Assembly: GCA_038731605.1 (NCBI GenBank)
Contig: JAVYQP010000011.1
Location: 1-22,362, forward strand
Length of the DNA stretch: 22,362 nucleotides
Direction: 5' to 3'
From: WYZ-LMO2 sp038731605
Lineage (GTDB): Archaea; Halobacteriota; Archaeoglobi; Archaeoglobales; Archaeoglobaceae
The notes beneath the pieces are model-generated. The model was not told the origin of the DNA. It saw only the letters and a program-made list of their open reading frames with translations, and searched no databases. Positions within the stretch are counted from its first letter, which is position 1; every line of letters begins with the position of its first letter. The position numbers and the translations under genes are program-made. Positions 1-7,773 of the stretch are shown one piece after another.

Positions 1-2028
1 CAAACAGATCTGCCATTGCTTTTAAGGATGGACACGAAGAAGTTCCTTCGTGAGAGCGATTTCGTTGGAAAAACAAGTGATGAAGACCTATTTGCGAGCT
101 TGAAGGACAACTTCTACTTCTGGGACAAGAAGAAGGGGCTTGTAAAGGCTCCAAGGAATACTTTAAGTTTAGATGGCTTCGATCCAGCTTTGGAGGGTAG
201 CTTCAGGGTTGAGATAGGTGGAAAAGAGGTCGAAGTGAGACCTGTCTTCGAACTGCTCAAGGATAGGCTCCGAGACTACGAGCCGGAGAAGGCTGAAAAG
301 ATCTGCGGGGTTAATGCTGAGGTCATAAGGATGCTTGCGAGGAAGGTTGCAAGACTAAAAACGCATGTTTTGCTGGGTTTCAGCTCCTGCAAAACTTTCC
401 ATGGAGACCTCATCGAGCGGTCTATCTGCCTTCTGCTCGCACTAACGGGTAACTGGGGCAAGGAAGGGACTGGAATCACGGGATGGTGCACGATCTCTGC
501 GACTGCAAACCCCTACACTGGTGAGGAGACAGGCTTTGAGCCATTGATCGGGGCTCTCATACCAGATGCGACCGATGAAGAGATCGCCATAAGAACTCAG
601 ATGCTGATGGCAAGGCTTGGAATGACCACGGTTCCTCCTGTTTTTTACTGGTATTACCACTGTGGTTACAAGGAGATCTGGGATAAATACGATCTCAGCG
701 ATGCAGGGATTCCGAGGAAGATCGGAGATTATCTGAGAGAGGCGGTTGAAAAACACTACTGGGAGGGACTTGTGAAACCTCCAGAGAACGTGAAGCCAAA
801 GGTTCTCATAGTGATGGCGAACAACACCCTTCGAAGAACTCGTGGCGGAACGAGGGAATTGCTTCGCAACCTATGGCCAAAACTCGACCTCATAGTAACG
901 ATTGACTCACGATGGTCTACGACTGCACTTTGCTCGGACATAGTCCTCCCAGCTGCGTTTTTCTACGAAAAAATGCACTTTCACTTACTGACGACTTCCT
1001 TCGTTCGATTCTGGTCTTTCTGCGACAAGGCAATCGATCCGATCGGGGACTCGAGGAACGAGTGGTGGATAACGCTGAAACTCGCAGAAAAAATCTTGGA
1101 AAGAGCAAAGGAAAGAGGTCTTGAGGATTTCGAAGTCCCGCATGGAATAACGAAGGAGAAGTTCGAAAAGTTGGTTGGAATCGAGATCGAAGAACTTCCA
1201 GAAGAGCTTGAAATGCTCGTTGGCAGAAGAAGGAAGTTTTCGGACGTTCTAAGGATGCTAAGAGCGGAGGGTAAGTTCTCTGCAGAAGATCTTGAAAGTG
1301 TGCACGAAACCATAGTCGAGAACTGCAAAAAAGCAAAGATTTTCGCAGACTCAGAAACGCTTGAAACAATCAGAAAACGTGGTTTCGTAAAATACGAGTC
1401 GCTTGGGAAAACTGCTGAAGGATTAAACATGGCAACGGTTGTTGAACCTAAGAAAAGTGTCACCGCCTTGATCCAGCATGTTGTGGAAAAGAAGCCGTAT
1501 CCCACACTCCATCGTAGAGCCCAGTTCTACATCGATCACGACTGGTTCTTGGAGGCGAACGAAGAGCTACCGTGCCACAAGAACCCGCCACAGCACGGTG
1601 GAAATTACAGATACAGAATGGACAGCGGACATCTGCGATGGAGCATTCACGCCTCGACAGTAACGAATGAATTGATGGCGCAAACGCACCGTGGTGAGCC
1701 GTTTGCATTTGTAAACGAGAGAGACGCTTGGGAGAAGGGAATCCGGGATGGGGACTATATAAGGGTTTTCAACGATTTTGGCGACTTCGTCATCCAGGCA
1801 AAGCTCAGCGCACTGCCAGCGAGGGGGCAGATAATAATCTACCACGCCTGGGATCCGCACCAACTCGAAAACTGGAAAAGCTACGATCACATAATCCCCG
1901 GGATCGTTAAACCATTGCATTTTGCGATATATGGACATCTGAACTACTGGACTGCAAACTGGCAACCCATGCAGGTAGACAGGCACGTCAACGTTGATTT
2001 TGAGCTTTACAGGAGGAGGGAGTTATGA
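1..2028 (+). CDS. Molybdopterin oxidoreductase, catalytic (alpha) subunit, 5'-truncated by the window edge
   Basis: This is the C-terminal 675 residues of a large Mo/W-bisPGD enzyme of the DMSO reductase family. Frame 1 is open from the first base and begins with residues (TDLPLLLRMD) typical of the middle of such proteins, so the TTG and ATG codons near the edge are not the true start. Visible family features are the GFSSCKTFHGD and ALTGNWGKEGTG stretches, the SDIVLPAAFFYEK cofactor-domain motif, and the C-terminal molybdopterin-dinucleotide-binding domain (about residues 520-675). The N-terminal Fe-S cysteines, the Mo ligand and any Tat signal lie upstream. Its stop overlaps the start of the heme-b gamma subunit by 4 nt. 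That pairing places it in the type II group (nitrate, selenate, chlorate or perchlorate reductases; ethylbenzene dehydrogenase). The substrate is undetermined. Family assignment is firm; the subgroup is inferred from context. Confidence 0.93.
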   Translation, partial: QTDLPLLLRMDTKKFLRESDFVGKTSDEDLFASLKDNFYFWDKKKGLVKAPRNTLSLDGFDPALEGSFRVEIGGKEVEVRPVFELLKDRLRDYEPEKAEKICGVNAEVIRMLARKVARLKTHVLLGFSSCKTFHGDLIERSICLLLALTGNWGKEGTGITGWCTISATANPYTGEETGFEPLIGALIPDATDEEIAIRTQMLMARLGMTTVPPVFYWYYHCGYKEIWDKYDLSDAGIPRKIGDYLREAVEKHYWEGLVKPPENVKPKVLIVMANNTLRRTRGGTRELLRNLWPKLDLIVTIDSRWSTTALCSDIVLPAAFFYEKMHFHLLTTSFVRFWSFCDKAIDPIGDSRNEWWITLKLAEKILERAKERGLEDFEVPHGITKEKFEKLVGIEIEELPEELEMLVGRRRKFSDVLRMLRAEGKFSAEDLESVHETIVENCKKAKIFADSETLETIRKRGFVKYESLGKTAEGLNMATVVEPKKSVTALIQHVVEKKPYPTLHRRAQFYIDHDWFLEANEELPCHKNPPQHGGNYRYRMDSGHLRWSIHASTVTNELMAQTHRGEPFAFVNERDAWEKGIRDGDYIRVFNDFGDFVIQAKLSALPARGQIIIYHAWDPHQLENWKSYDHIIPGIVKPLHFAIYGHLNYWTANWQPMQVDRHVNVDFELYRRREL

Positions 2029-2660
2029 ACGTGCGCTTGGTTGAAAAAATTGAAGAAAATTTTGATCTTGTCCAAAAACTGGAACTCCAGCGAATAAAAA
2101 TGCAACCTGTCCCTCTGAAAGCTGTAACGACCTCGAAGTATATCAGGGAGACGCTGGAAGAAAGAAAATTTGGTAAAGTCGATGAAGTCGAAGCCGGAAT
2201 TTGCAGAGACAACGAGTTAATTGCGGTTGTGATGAGATGGAGGGATAGGAGCAAGGACGATGTGATAAGGGATTACAACTCTTTCGTCGACGCTTGCGCA
2301 GTCATGTTTCCACTTCGTGAGTTTGCGTCTGTCATGACAATGGGCTCAGAAGATGCGCCGGTGAACATTTGGTTGTGGCGTGCGGATAACAAAGTCTACG
2401 ATGTCATAAGCAGAGGACTCGGAACCACGAGGAGAAGAGATGCAAAGATGAGCGGACTCAGGGCGTTCGGCGAGTATAGCGATGGAACCTGGACCGTTGT
2501 TTTTGTTCGCCCCCTTAAATCTACGAACAGAGAGGAGTTCGTTGATTTAAGCCCGAAGAAGAGAACTGGTATTGCATTTGCGGTTTGGGAAGGTAGCAAT
2601 AGAGAGAGGGGACCTTTGAAGGCTTATTCGGGGGAATTCATGAGTTTGGAGGTTTTGTGA
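2025..2660 (+). CDS. Type II DMSO-reductase family heme-b gamma subunit (EbdC/NarA-like)
   Basis: A 211-residue protein resembling the gamma subunits of ethylbenzene dehydrogenase, selenate/chlorate reductase and archaeal outward-facing nitrate reductases. These carry one heme b with Met and Lys axial ligands. The pattern is present: FVDACAVMFP near residue 87, an MG pair at 106-107 followed by PVNIWLWRA, and AFAVWEG then ERGPLKAYSG near the C terminus. M106 and K199 are therefore the likely heme ligands. No signal peptide is visible, so if the complex is extracytoplasmic this subunit would travel with a Tat-exported partner. The ATG overlaps the stop of the catalytic subunit (ATGA), indicating translational coupling. 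The role would be to pass electrons between the Fe-S subunit and the membrane or periplasmic partner. Confidence 0.85.
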   Translation: MNVRLVEKIEENFDLVQKLELQRIKMQPVPLKAVTTSKYIRETLEERKFGKVDEVEAGICRDNELIAVVMRWRDRSKDDVIRDYNSFVDACAVMFPLREFASVMTMGSEDAPVNIWLWRADNKVYDVISRGLGTTRRRDAKMSGLRAFGEYSDGTWTVVFVRPLKSTNREEFVDLSPKKRTGIAFAVWEGSNRERGPLKAYSGEFMSLEVL

Positions 2661-3772
2661 TGTATCCGGGGCAGTATGACTACTGGCAAATTCTCTGGAT
2701 TCAGATAGCGCTGTTGGTTTATGTTCAGTTCACGACCGCTCTCTCGCTTTACAGCCAAAAAGAAGTTTACTCGAAACCCTTTGCTTTTCTCGAACGCTTT
2801 CTGAGATGGAAAAAAAGGGATCTTTTGGTAAAGATCCATGCTTTCAGCGGAATCACAGTCTTTGTTCTCAACATCGTGTGCACAACGACATGGTTCTACC
2901 TTAAACTCTCTGGCGGTATCTCGATTTTCGAAATCCTCTCCACCGGGGACACCGCGGTCATTGGGTGGGTAAACATACTAACAACCGCTCTTATCACGAC
3001 GATGTTCATCTTTGGCGTATCTCTCTACCGTAACAACGTTCCAAGCACAGTTTTGCCCTTCTGGAAGTTTGAATACAACTTTTCGAGACTCCTGCACAGA
3101 CTTGCGTTTGTCTTCCTCGTTTTTGTCCTCGGTTATCACGTGCTCTTCATCTCCAAGATCGCAACAGCATGGATGGAGTGGCTACTTTCGCTCCACCCAT
3201 TTGCAATTTTACCAATTACCGCGATTATAATTGGCTCATTAGCCCTTGCACTTGCTTTGATCTTTGTGCACGAACTTTTAACAGGAAAAATCCGTGGTGA
3301 GAGGAGCGTTGACCTTTTGGGTTCTTTTATTCTCTCCACTTGCTTCCTTGCGGTTTTTACCCTTTTTCTCTGCCTTTGGCAACCATTTCAGATAGAACTC
3401 CTCGCATCCATGCTGTTTTTCTCCGCAGTAGTAGCGATTTATGCGAAATCGCAGAGAACACAGCCCTTGTATTTCAAGACCATACCAATGCTACAAGAGA
3501 GAATTTTGGAGTTTCGAGATTATCCGGGGTTCAGGCTTGCTCTTGAAGAAGTCATCGATCATGCGATCAACTCTTGGAAAGAGAAAATGGATCTTCGCCG
3601 TGAGGCTGAATTTTGTGGATCCATAATGGCATCATTGTGGAGAAGAGGAGACATCGAGGAACTAAACAGACTCGAAGACTTGGGTCGAGATATCGCCTTT
3701 TTTGTTTGGAAAGAGCTCAGCAAGGGGGAGTTCGATGTTGAAAATCTTAAAAGTAAGCTCGGGGTGGTTTGA
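2660..3772 (+). CDS. Polytopic membrane protein, putative cytochrome b of the Mo-enzyme complex
   Basis: A 370-residue protein with about seven hydrophobic segments in the first 280 residues, then a roughly 90-residue charged helical tail. Histidines in or beside membrane segments (H60, H146, H160, H204) could ligate one or two b hemes, as in NarI/NarC-like quinone-reactive subunits. I cannot assign a named family from sequence alone. I chose ATG 2660 rather than GTG 2657 because GGAGGT at 2648-2653 is well spaced for it; this start overlaps the preceding stop by one base. Its place between the gamma subunit and a membrane polyferredoxin suggests it links the quinone pool to the molybdoenzyme. 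The cytoplasmic tail matches no assembly-chaperone motif I recognise. Confidence 0.7.
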   Translation: MYPGQYDYWQILWIQIALLVYVQFTTALSLYSQKEVYSKPFAFLERFLRWKKRDLLVKIHAFSGITVFVLNIVCTTTWFYLKLSGGISIFEILSTGDTAVIGWVNILTTALITTMFIFGVSLYRNNVPSTVLPFWKFEYNFSRLLHRLAFVFLVFVLGYHVLFISKIATAWMEWLLSLHPFAILPITAIIIGSLALALALIFVHELLTGKIRGERSVDLLGSFILSTCFLAVFTLFLCLWQPFQIELLASMLFFSAVVAIYAKSQRTQPLYFKTIPMLQERILEFRDYPGFRLALEEVIDHAINSWKEKMDLRREAEFCGSIMASLWRRGDIEELNRLEDLGRDIAFFVWKELSKGEFDVENLKSKLGVV

Positions 3773-5736
3773 TGAACCTTCTGAGACTTCTAATGTTTCT
3801 ACTCCTAATCCAAGGTGCCAGTGCACAGATATCGAGCTGGGTAGATCCCTCGGGTTACGAGAGCTACGAAGATGCGAAGATCGTTTATGTCACAGTCTTT
3901 CAGTTTGGGTATCACGTTGATGCGGTGCAAAAGAACAACATACAGATAATCTACCCAAGCGATAGCACATCATCAACGATCCACATCCCCCAGGGAGAGA
4001 GAGTCGTGTTCAGAGTTAAAACGATCGACGTCACACATGCTTTCTACATTTTCCACTACATGCCTTATCCCGAAGAGAAACTCGTCCTCGCATACCCTGG
4101 TGTAGTTGCGGAAACGGAAAAGATCGTTTTCGACACCGTTGGCAAGTTTAAGATCCGAGATCCAATCGTCTGCGATGCTTTGAATCCCTTTGACTATGCA
4201 GATATAATCGTTGAACCAAATCTACCGCTTTTCATTTCGATAGCTCTAACAATTCCGATTTCGGCTCTCGCTGTTGTGTTCGCAAGAATGGGGAAAGAGA
4301 GGGAAATAGATTTACTCAAGCTCCCGCTGGTTGGTAGACTCTTGAAAAGCTTAACCTCAAGAATTTCCGTCTTCTCCCTCCAGTGGGTCAACCTCGTCAT
4401 TTTCATGTTCATAATTATTACTGGATTTTTTGGAAATCCGAACGGAGGTGAAAACTTTTCGATCATAGTTGTGTGGGTTCTCTGGTTTGCACTTGTAGAG
4501 TATTCGATTTTCTTCTCAGCCCGAGCTTGGTGCACGATGTGTCCCATGCCTTTGTTTGGGGAATGGATAGCCAGGCGAGGTATCTTGAAAATCAACAGGA
4601 AATTCTTTTCACTCAACAGACCGTGGCCAAAGAGCTTCGATAACATGTGGGGACCCGCAATTGGTTTTCTGATCTTGTCGTTGTTCATCGTTTGGATCGT
4701 CACACGTCCAGTTGTGACAGCGATTCTATTCTTGGCACTCATTCTGATCGCAATCTTCTGTCACCTCTACAACCCGCTCCGATATTTCTGCAGATCTCTG
4801 TGTCCCGCAAGCGGTTACATCGGTTATCACTCGAACGCCTCGATCTTCACCGTAGGAGTGAAAGACCCAAAGATCTGCCTAAGACACAGACACAAAGATT
4901 GCATCAACGGGAACAAAAACGGCTATGGTTGCCCCTGGACTCTTTACCCCGGGATGAAGTCCGAGAACACGTATTGTGGGCAGTGCTTTGAGTGCACCCG
5001 TAGCTGTCCAGTGGGAAACGTAACTCTCAAGTTGCGGAACATCACGAAGGTGCTGTCGGATCTTTCAAGGAAAGCTGTGAAAGCCAATGGTTATGATGAA
5101 GCATGGATGGGGTTTATAAGGTTCTCGCTCGCTATTTTCTACGAGCTCGTCTTCTTTAGCGCTTGGGGGCTCAAATACTGGGGAGACATGCACAGGAACT
5201 ATGGTGCAAATCTTTTCTCGATCGGGACTCTTATGCCATCGCCCACAGACCTTGCGGACTGGTTCAAGTGGGCACTTTTGGTGAGCGCAATCTCGCTCTT
5301 CGTATTTCCTGCCATCTTTTATTTCGGCGCTTACGTTGCAAAACGACTTTCGGGGCTTAAAATACCAACGAGCAAAGTCTTTCTTGCGATGAGCTATTCC
5401 TTGGCGCCATTCGGACTCTTCATTTGGATGTCTTTTGCGCTCTCGCTGATTTTGGTGAACTGGACAAAGATATTGAACGTCCTCACAGACCCCTTCGGTC
5501 TTGGATGGGATTTGTTTGGAACTGGAAAAAGACTTCTCAAACCATTTTTGCCTGCAGAACTGCTGTATCTACAGATTCCCTTCATCCTCGTGGGACTTTT
5601 CCTTGGTGTCTCCGCAACGTATCTAATAGCAAAACAGCTCACGAAAAGCGAGAGAGATGCGCTCAAACTTAGCTTTCCGGTCTCATGCATACACTTGTTA
5701 TCTTCCATCGTTGCAATTTGGGTGGTAGTGGGGTGA
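3772..5736 (+). CDS. Fusion: secreted cupredoxin (COX2/NosZ-like) domain + NapH/NosR-like membrane polyferredoxin
   Basis: A 654-residue protein. Residues 1-18 form a signal peptide with probable cleavage after GASA. Residues 22-149 resemble the CuA domain of cytochrome oxidase subunit II, including DVTHAF with H89. At the positions of the CuA ligand set CxxxCxxxHxxM the protein has D130, C134, N138 and D141, so only one cysteine remains. A membrane helix (about 152-173) leads into a NapH/NosR/CcoG-type core with CxxCP (C254, C257), CxxxCP (C340, C344) and a region with C369, C377, C387 and a CxxCxxCxxxCP cluster (C402, C405, C408, C412). More membrane helices follow to the C terminus. The expected role is electron transfer across the membrane to an extracytoplasmic acceptor. 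ATG 3772 has GGGGTGG at 3761-3767; the TTG just before is less likely. Confidence 0.85.
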   Translation: MNLLRLLMFLLLIQGASAQISSWVDPSGYESYEDAKIVYVTVFQFGYHVDAVQKNNIQIIYPSDSTSSTIHIPQGERVVFRVKTIDVTHAFYIFHYMPYPEEKLVLAYPGVVAETEKIVFDTVGKFKIRDPIVCDALNPFDYADIIVEPNLPLFISIALTIPISALAVVFARMGKEREIDLLKLPLVGRLLKSLTSRISVFSLQWVNLVIFMFIIITGFFGNPNGGENFSIIVVWVLWFALVEYSIFFSARAWCTMCPMPLFGEWIARRGILKINRKFFSLNRPWPKSFDNMWGPAIGFLILSLFIVWIVTRPVVTAILFLALILIAIFCHLYNPLRYFCRSLCPASGYIGYHSNASIFTVGVKDPKICLRHRHKDCINGNKNGYGCPWTLYPGMKSENTYCGQCFECTRSCPVGNVTLKLRNITKVLSDLSRKAVKANGYDEAWMGFIRFSLAIFYELVFFSAWGLKYWGDMHRNYGANLFSIGTLMPSPTDLADWFKWALLVSAISLFVFPAIFYFGAYVAKRLSGLKIPTSKVFLAMSYSLAPFGLFIWMSFALSLILVNWTKILNVLTDPFGLGWDLFGTGKRLLKPFLPAELLYLQIPFILVGLFLGVSATYLIAKQLTKSERDALKLSFPVSCIHLLSSIVAIWVVVG

Positions 5737-5740
5737 TAGT

Positions 5741-6133
5741 ATGGGGGAAAAATTAGCCATCTTTATTACACTGCTCGGAGTCTCTCTGACCCTGAGCTCC
5801 GTTTTTCTCGTGGACAGCAAGATCTTCGACGGGAAGTTTTACAATGGGGCTATCGTGATAAGGGGATACATCGCAGAACACGGTGGCTTTGAGCCGAAGA
5901 TCGTCCGAGTAAGTGTTGGTTGTCACGAAATAGTCTTTATCCCTCTCGATATCTCGCAGGGATTGGCGATTGATGCCATAAACTTCGACACGGGCGTCGT
6001 GTTACCCGGAGAAGCAAAGAGGTTTGAAATTTGCTTCAACGAGAGCGGAGTTTATACTTTCAGAAATTCTGTGCCAAGCGGTCCGATGACTCCTTTCCAA
6101 ATAGGTTACCTGGTGGTGGAAGATGTTCCGTAA
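5741..6133 (+). CDS. Membrane-anchored cupredoxin-like protein lacking all CuA ligands
   Basis: A 130-residue protein with one N-terminal membrane helix (residues 5-24), then a beta-sandwich resembling the COX2/nitrous-oxide reductase CuA domain. The fold signature is visible: GFEPKIVRVSVG, a strand at the usual DVxHGF site, VVLPGEAKRFEI and a terminal GVYTF...GYLVVE. The copper ligands are all substituted while spacing is kept: Q73 for the first His, and N109, S113, T117, Q120 for the Cys-Cys-His-Met set. It is therefore unlikely to bind CuA and may be structural or a docking partner for the fused cupredoxin encoded just upstream. The gene starts 4 bases after the preceding stop and overlaps the next gene by 11 bases. 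Confidence 0.75.
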   Translation: MGEKLAIFITLLGVSLTLSSVFLVDSKIFDGKFYNGAIVIRGYIAEHGGFEPKIVRVSVGCHEIVFIPLDISQGLAIDAINFDTGVVLPGEAKRFEICFNESGVYTFRNSVPSGPMTPFQIGYLVVEDVP

Positions 6134-6524
6134 GCTTCTCTTCCCACCTTTTGCGACCCTTGTCGCAATCGTAACGCTCACGATTATTACGAATCTCGTT
6201 ACAACGAACGACACCACATCTACCGAGCTATTTACGATCGACCTCGAGACATCTCTGGGCTCTGAAAATGTAACAAAACCTTCGAGAATATCTGTTAGCA
6301 TCGTAGCTACAGGGGCGACTGTCAGCTACTGCGGGATCTACGTTTACGATCCCGATGGGAATTTGTATGCCTTCAAAGAAGCTTCGATGCAGAACAACTT
6401 CGCAATAATCGACTTATGGTTCGGCAGGGCTGTTAAAAGTGGGAACTACACGATAGTCCCCTTTGCTGGCTATGACAGAACACGTTACGTGTTGGGAAAA
6501 CCAATTGTTTTGAGCGTGAGGTGA
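6123..6524 (+). CDS. Secreted or membrane-anchored beta-rich protein, unknown function
   Basis: A 133-residue protein I do not recognise. Residues 6-26 form a hydrophobic signal anchor with an N-terminal Arg-Lys. The rest is rich in beta-prone segments with a YDPDGNLYAFKE turn motif and a terminal VLGKPIVLSVR strand, suggesting an extracytoplasmic immunoglobulin-like or cupredoxin-like sandwich. It has one cysteine and no copper-site pattern. It overlaps the upstream cupredoxin-like gene by 11 nt, so the two are probably made together and may interact. Confidence 0.65.
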   Translation: MFRKLLFPPFATLVAIVTLTIITNLVTTNDTTSTELFTIDLETSLGSENVTKPSRISVSIVATGATVSYCGIYVYDPDGNLYAFKEASMQNNFAIIDLWFGRAVKSGNYTIVPFAGYDRTRYVLGKPIVLSVR

Positions 6525-6529
6525 GGGGT

Positions 6530-6802
6530 ATGGAAAGACTATTTGTCGAACTCGCTGGGGTAATCGACGAGTTTGAGTCCGAATTCGGGAAGAATCTAAG
6601 CAGAGTTGCGGGGATCGTTGTAGAGTGGCTTAAAGCGGAAGTCTCTGAGGAGCTTGATAGAGAAGTAGACAGCAATGAGCTAATTCTCTCCTTGCTCTGT
6701 CTTGTTGCAAGGAGAAACGTTGCAGAGTTAGAGGATGCGATGAACTCTGAAGTCAAGAGAATCTTCGACACCATGCGGAGAATAGAGCCGTCGAGATTCT
6801 GA
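6530..6802 (+). CDS. Small acidic helical protein, last gene of the respiratory operon
   Basis: A 90-residue, mostly alpha-helical, charge-rich protein with no membrane segment and no family I recognise. ATG 6530 is preferred over GTG 6521 because a GGTGAGGGG ribosome-binding stretch lies directly before it; this leaves 5 bases after the previous stop. A cytoplasmic helical protein at the end of a molybdoenzyme operon might be an assembly factor, but it is much shorter than TorD/NarJ chaperones and shows none of their motifs, so that is only a guess. Confidence 0.6.
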   Translation: MERLFVELAGVIDEFESEFGKNLSRVAGIVVEWLKAEVSEELDREVDSNELILSLLCLVARRNVAELEDAMNSEVKRIFDTMRRIEPSRF

Positions 6803-6888
6803 GCGTAGCTTTGAACGCAAGACTTTTCCGAGACACTTGCTTGGATCTCCACGAAAAAATGAAAAGAGAAGTGATCTCCCGTGACTTG

Positions 6889-6981
6889 CTACTTTTTATC
6901 CTTCTCTTCCTCCTTTTTCTTTGCAACAGCCTTGTCCCAGTTTATCTTTTTGAAGGCAACTCCTCCAAGCATGTAGTCCAT
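6889..6981 (-). CDS. Possible 30-residue small protein
   Basis: A short reading frame on the minus strand encodes 30 residues: a mixed N terminus (MDYMLGGVAFKKINWDK) and a Lys/Glu-rich tail. AGGTG lies 7 bases before the ATG, and AT-rich promoter-like tracts sit at about 7008-7030. It fills an otherwise empty gap between convergent genes. It resembles no family I know. The good ribosome-binding site and ordered N terminus argue for it; the short length and low-complexity tail argue against. Confidence 0.35.
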   Translation of the reverse strand: MDYMLGGVAFKKINWDKAVAKKKEEEKDKK

Positions 6982-7054
6982 TAGCCCGCACCTTTAAAAA
7001 TTTTGTGATAAAAGATGGTAAAATTTTTTCTCGGATGTGCAGTTGTGAGCAAAT

Positions 7055-7660
7055 TTAAGAAATCGGAATGGAAGCCATGAGCTCCGTGAACCTTCGCACC
7101 GATGCCATGTTTCGCATCATGTAAGCCATGTCGCCTTGTAGCTTTAGCTTACCGCCGACGATGAGCGTGATCGCATCCGCTTTTCCAGCAACGAGTTGCT
7201 TGAAAACAGCGTAGGGGCCAGAAAGCTTGAATCTTGCATTCGCCTTCTCGCTTGGGGTCACGACCGCCAAGTTCCTGAGCTGACCATGCCAGAAGTCCAT
7301 CCACATATACATCGCAGCTCCGCTCACTTCTTCGAGCTTTATGTTTGCGACTTTCTTCGCAAGCTCTTCGAAGTTCAGGTTCGAAAATTCCGCATCCAAG
7401 CTCAACCCGAGCTTTTGAATGAATTTCTCCTCTGCTCTCCCCTTGAACTCGCCTCTTTTTTCCTTCGGAATCGTGTTAAGCATCCCAAGAAATCCTTTTA
7501 GCTTTTCTGCGTTCTGGAAATCCTTCAACGCCTCCGCATCGAGGAAAACCGTTATCAGAAAATCTCCCTCCCAGTTCGCCGCAACTTTTTTGTATTGCTC
7601 GTCGCTGTTCACCTTCTTCAGAAGTTCCTCCATCCACTCCTTCGATGGGTATACGACCAT
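7055..7660 (-). CDS. SCP2-like sterol/lipid carrier family protein
   Basis: A 201-residue cytoplasmic protein resembling SCP-2 sterol-transfer domain proteins. It has an ANWEGDFLITVFLDA strand segment near the start. The C-terminal half (about 130-201) has the family's lipid-pocket strand and helix pattern, with ARFKLSGPY, DAITLIVGGKLKLQGDMAYMM and a final helix. In related prokaryotes such proteins are thought to bind acyl-CoA or lipids; the ligand is unknown here. ATG 7660 is chosen over a GTG 15 bases upstream because AAGGTGG lies four bases before it. A TATA-like element at 7702-7711 would give a leader of about 25 nt. It is a single-gene unit. Confidence 0.7.
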   Translation of the reverse strand: MVVYPSKEWMEELLKKVNSDEQYKKVAANWEGDFLITVFLDAEALKDFQNAEKLKGFLGMLNTIPKEKRGEFKGRAEEKFIQKLGLSLDAEFSNLNFEELAKKVANIKLEEVSGAAMYMWMDFWHGQLRNLAVVTPSEKANARFKLSGPYAVFKQLVAGKADAITLIVGGKLKLQGDMAYMMRNMASVRRFTELMASIPIS

Positions 7661-7701
7661 TTTACCACCTTTCACATTTGTAATTACAGTTATGTAAGTT
7701 T

Positions 7702-7711
7702 GAATATAAGC
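7702..7711 (-). promoter_or_regulatory. TATA box for the SCP2-like gene
   Basis: GCTTATATTC on the minus strand is centred about 47 bases before the chosen ATG. This predicts a transcript start near 7682 and a short leader containing the AAGGTGG ribosome-binding site. Confidence 0.45.
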
Positions 7712-7750
7712 TTATCGATCTCGAAAATTATCTTGCATTTCTGTCCTAAG

Positions 7751-7770
7751 CAAAAAGTGTTTAAAAATCG
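7751..7770 (-). terminator. T-run terminator after metG
   Basis: Read on the minus strand just after the metG stop, two runs of five T separated by AAACAC form a typical archaeal intrinsic termination signal. Confidence 0.45.
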
Positions 7771-7773
7771 TGC

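Noticed and set aside
917..1505. Long minus-strand open frames (150 and 174 codons) inside the molybdoenzyme gene
   Set aside because: They lie opposite a clearly coding frame with family motifs; their translations are Ser/Phe/Arg-rich with no recognisable domain, as expected of antisense shadows.
4194..4742. 182-codon minus-strand open frame within the polyferredoxin gene
   Set aside because: It runs antisense to conserved Fe-S and membrane segments, has no promoter or ribosome site, and reads as low-information sequence.
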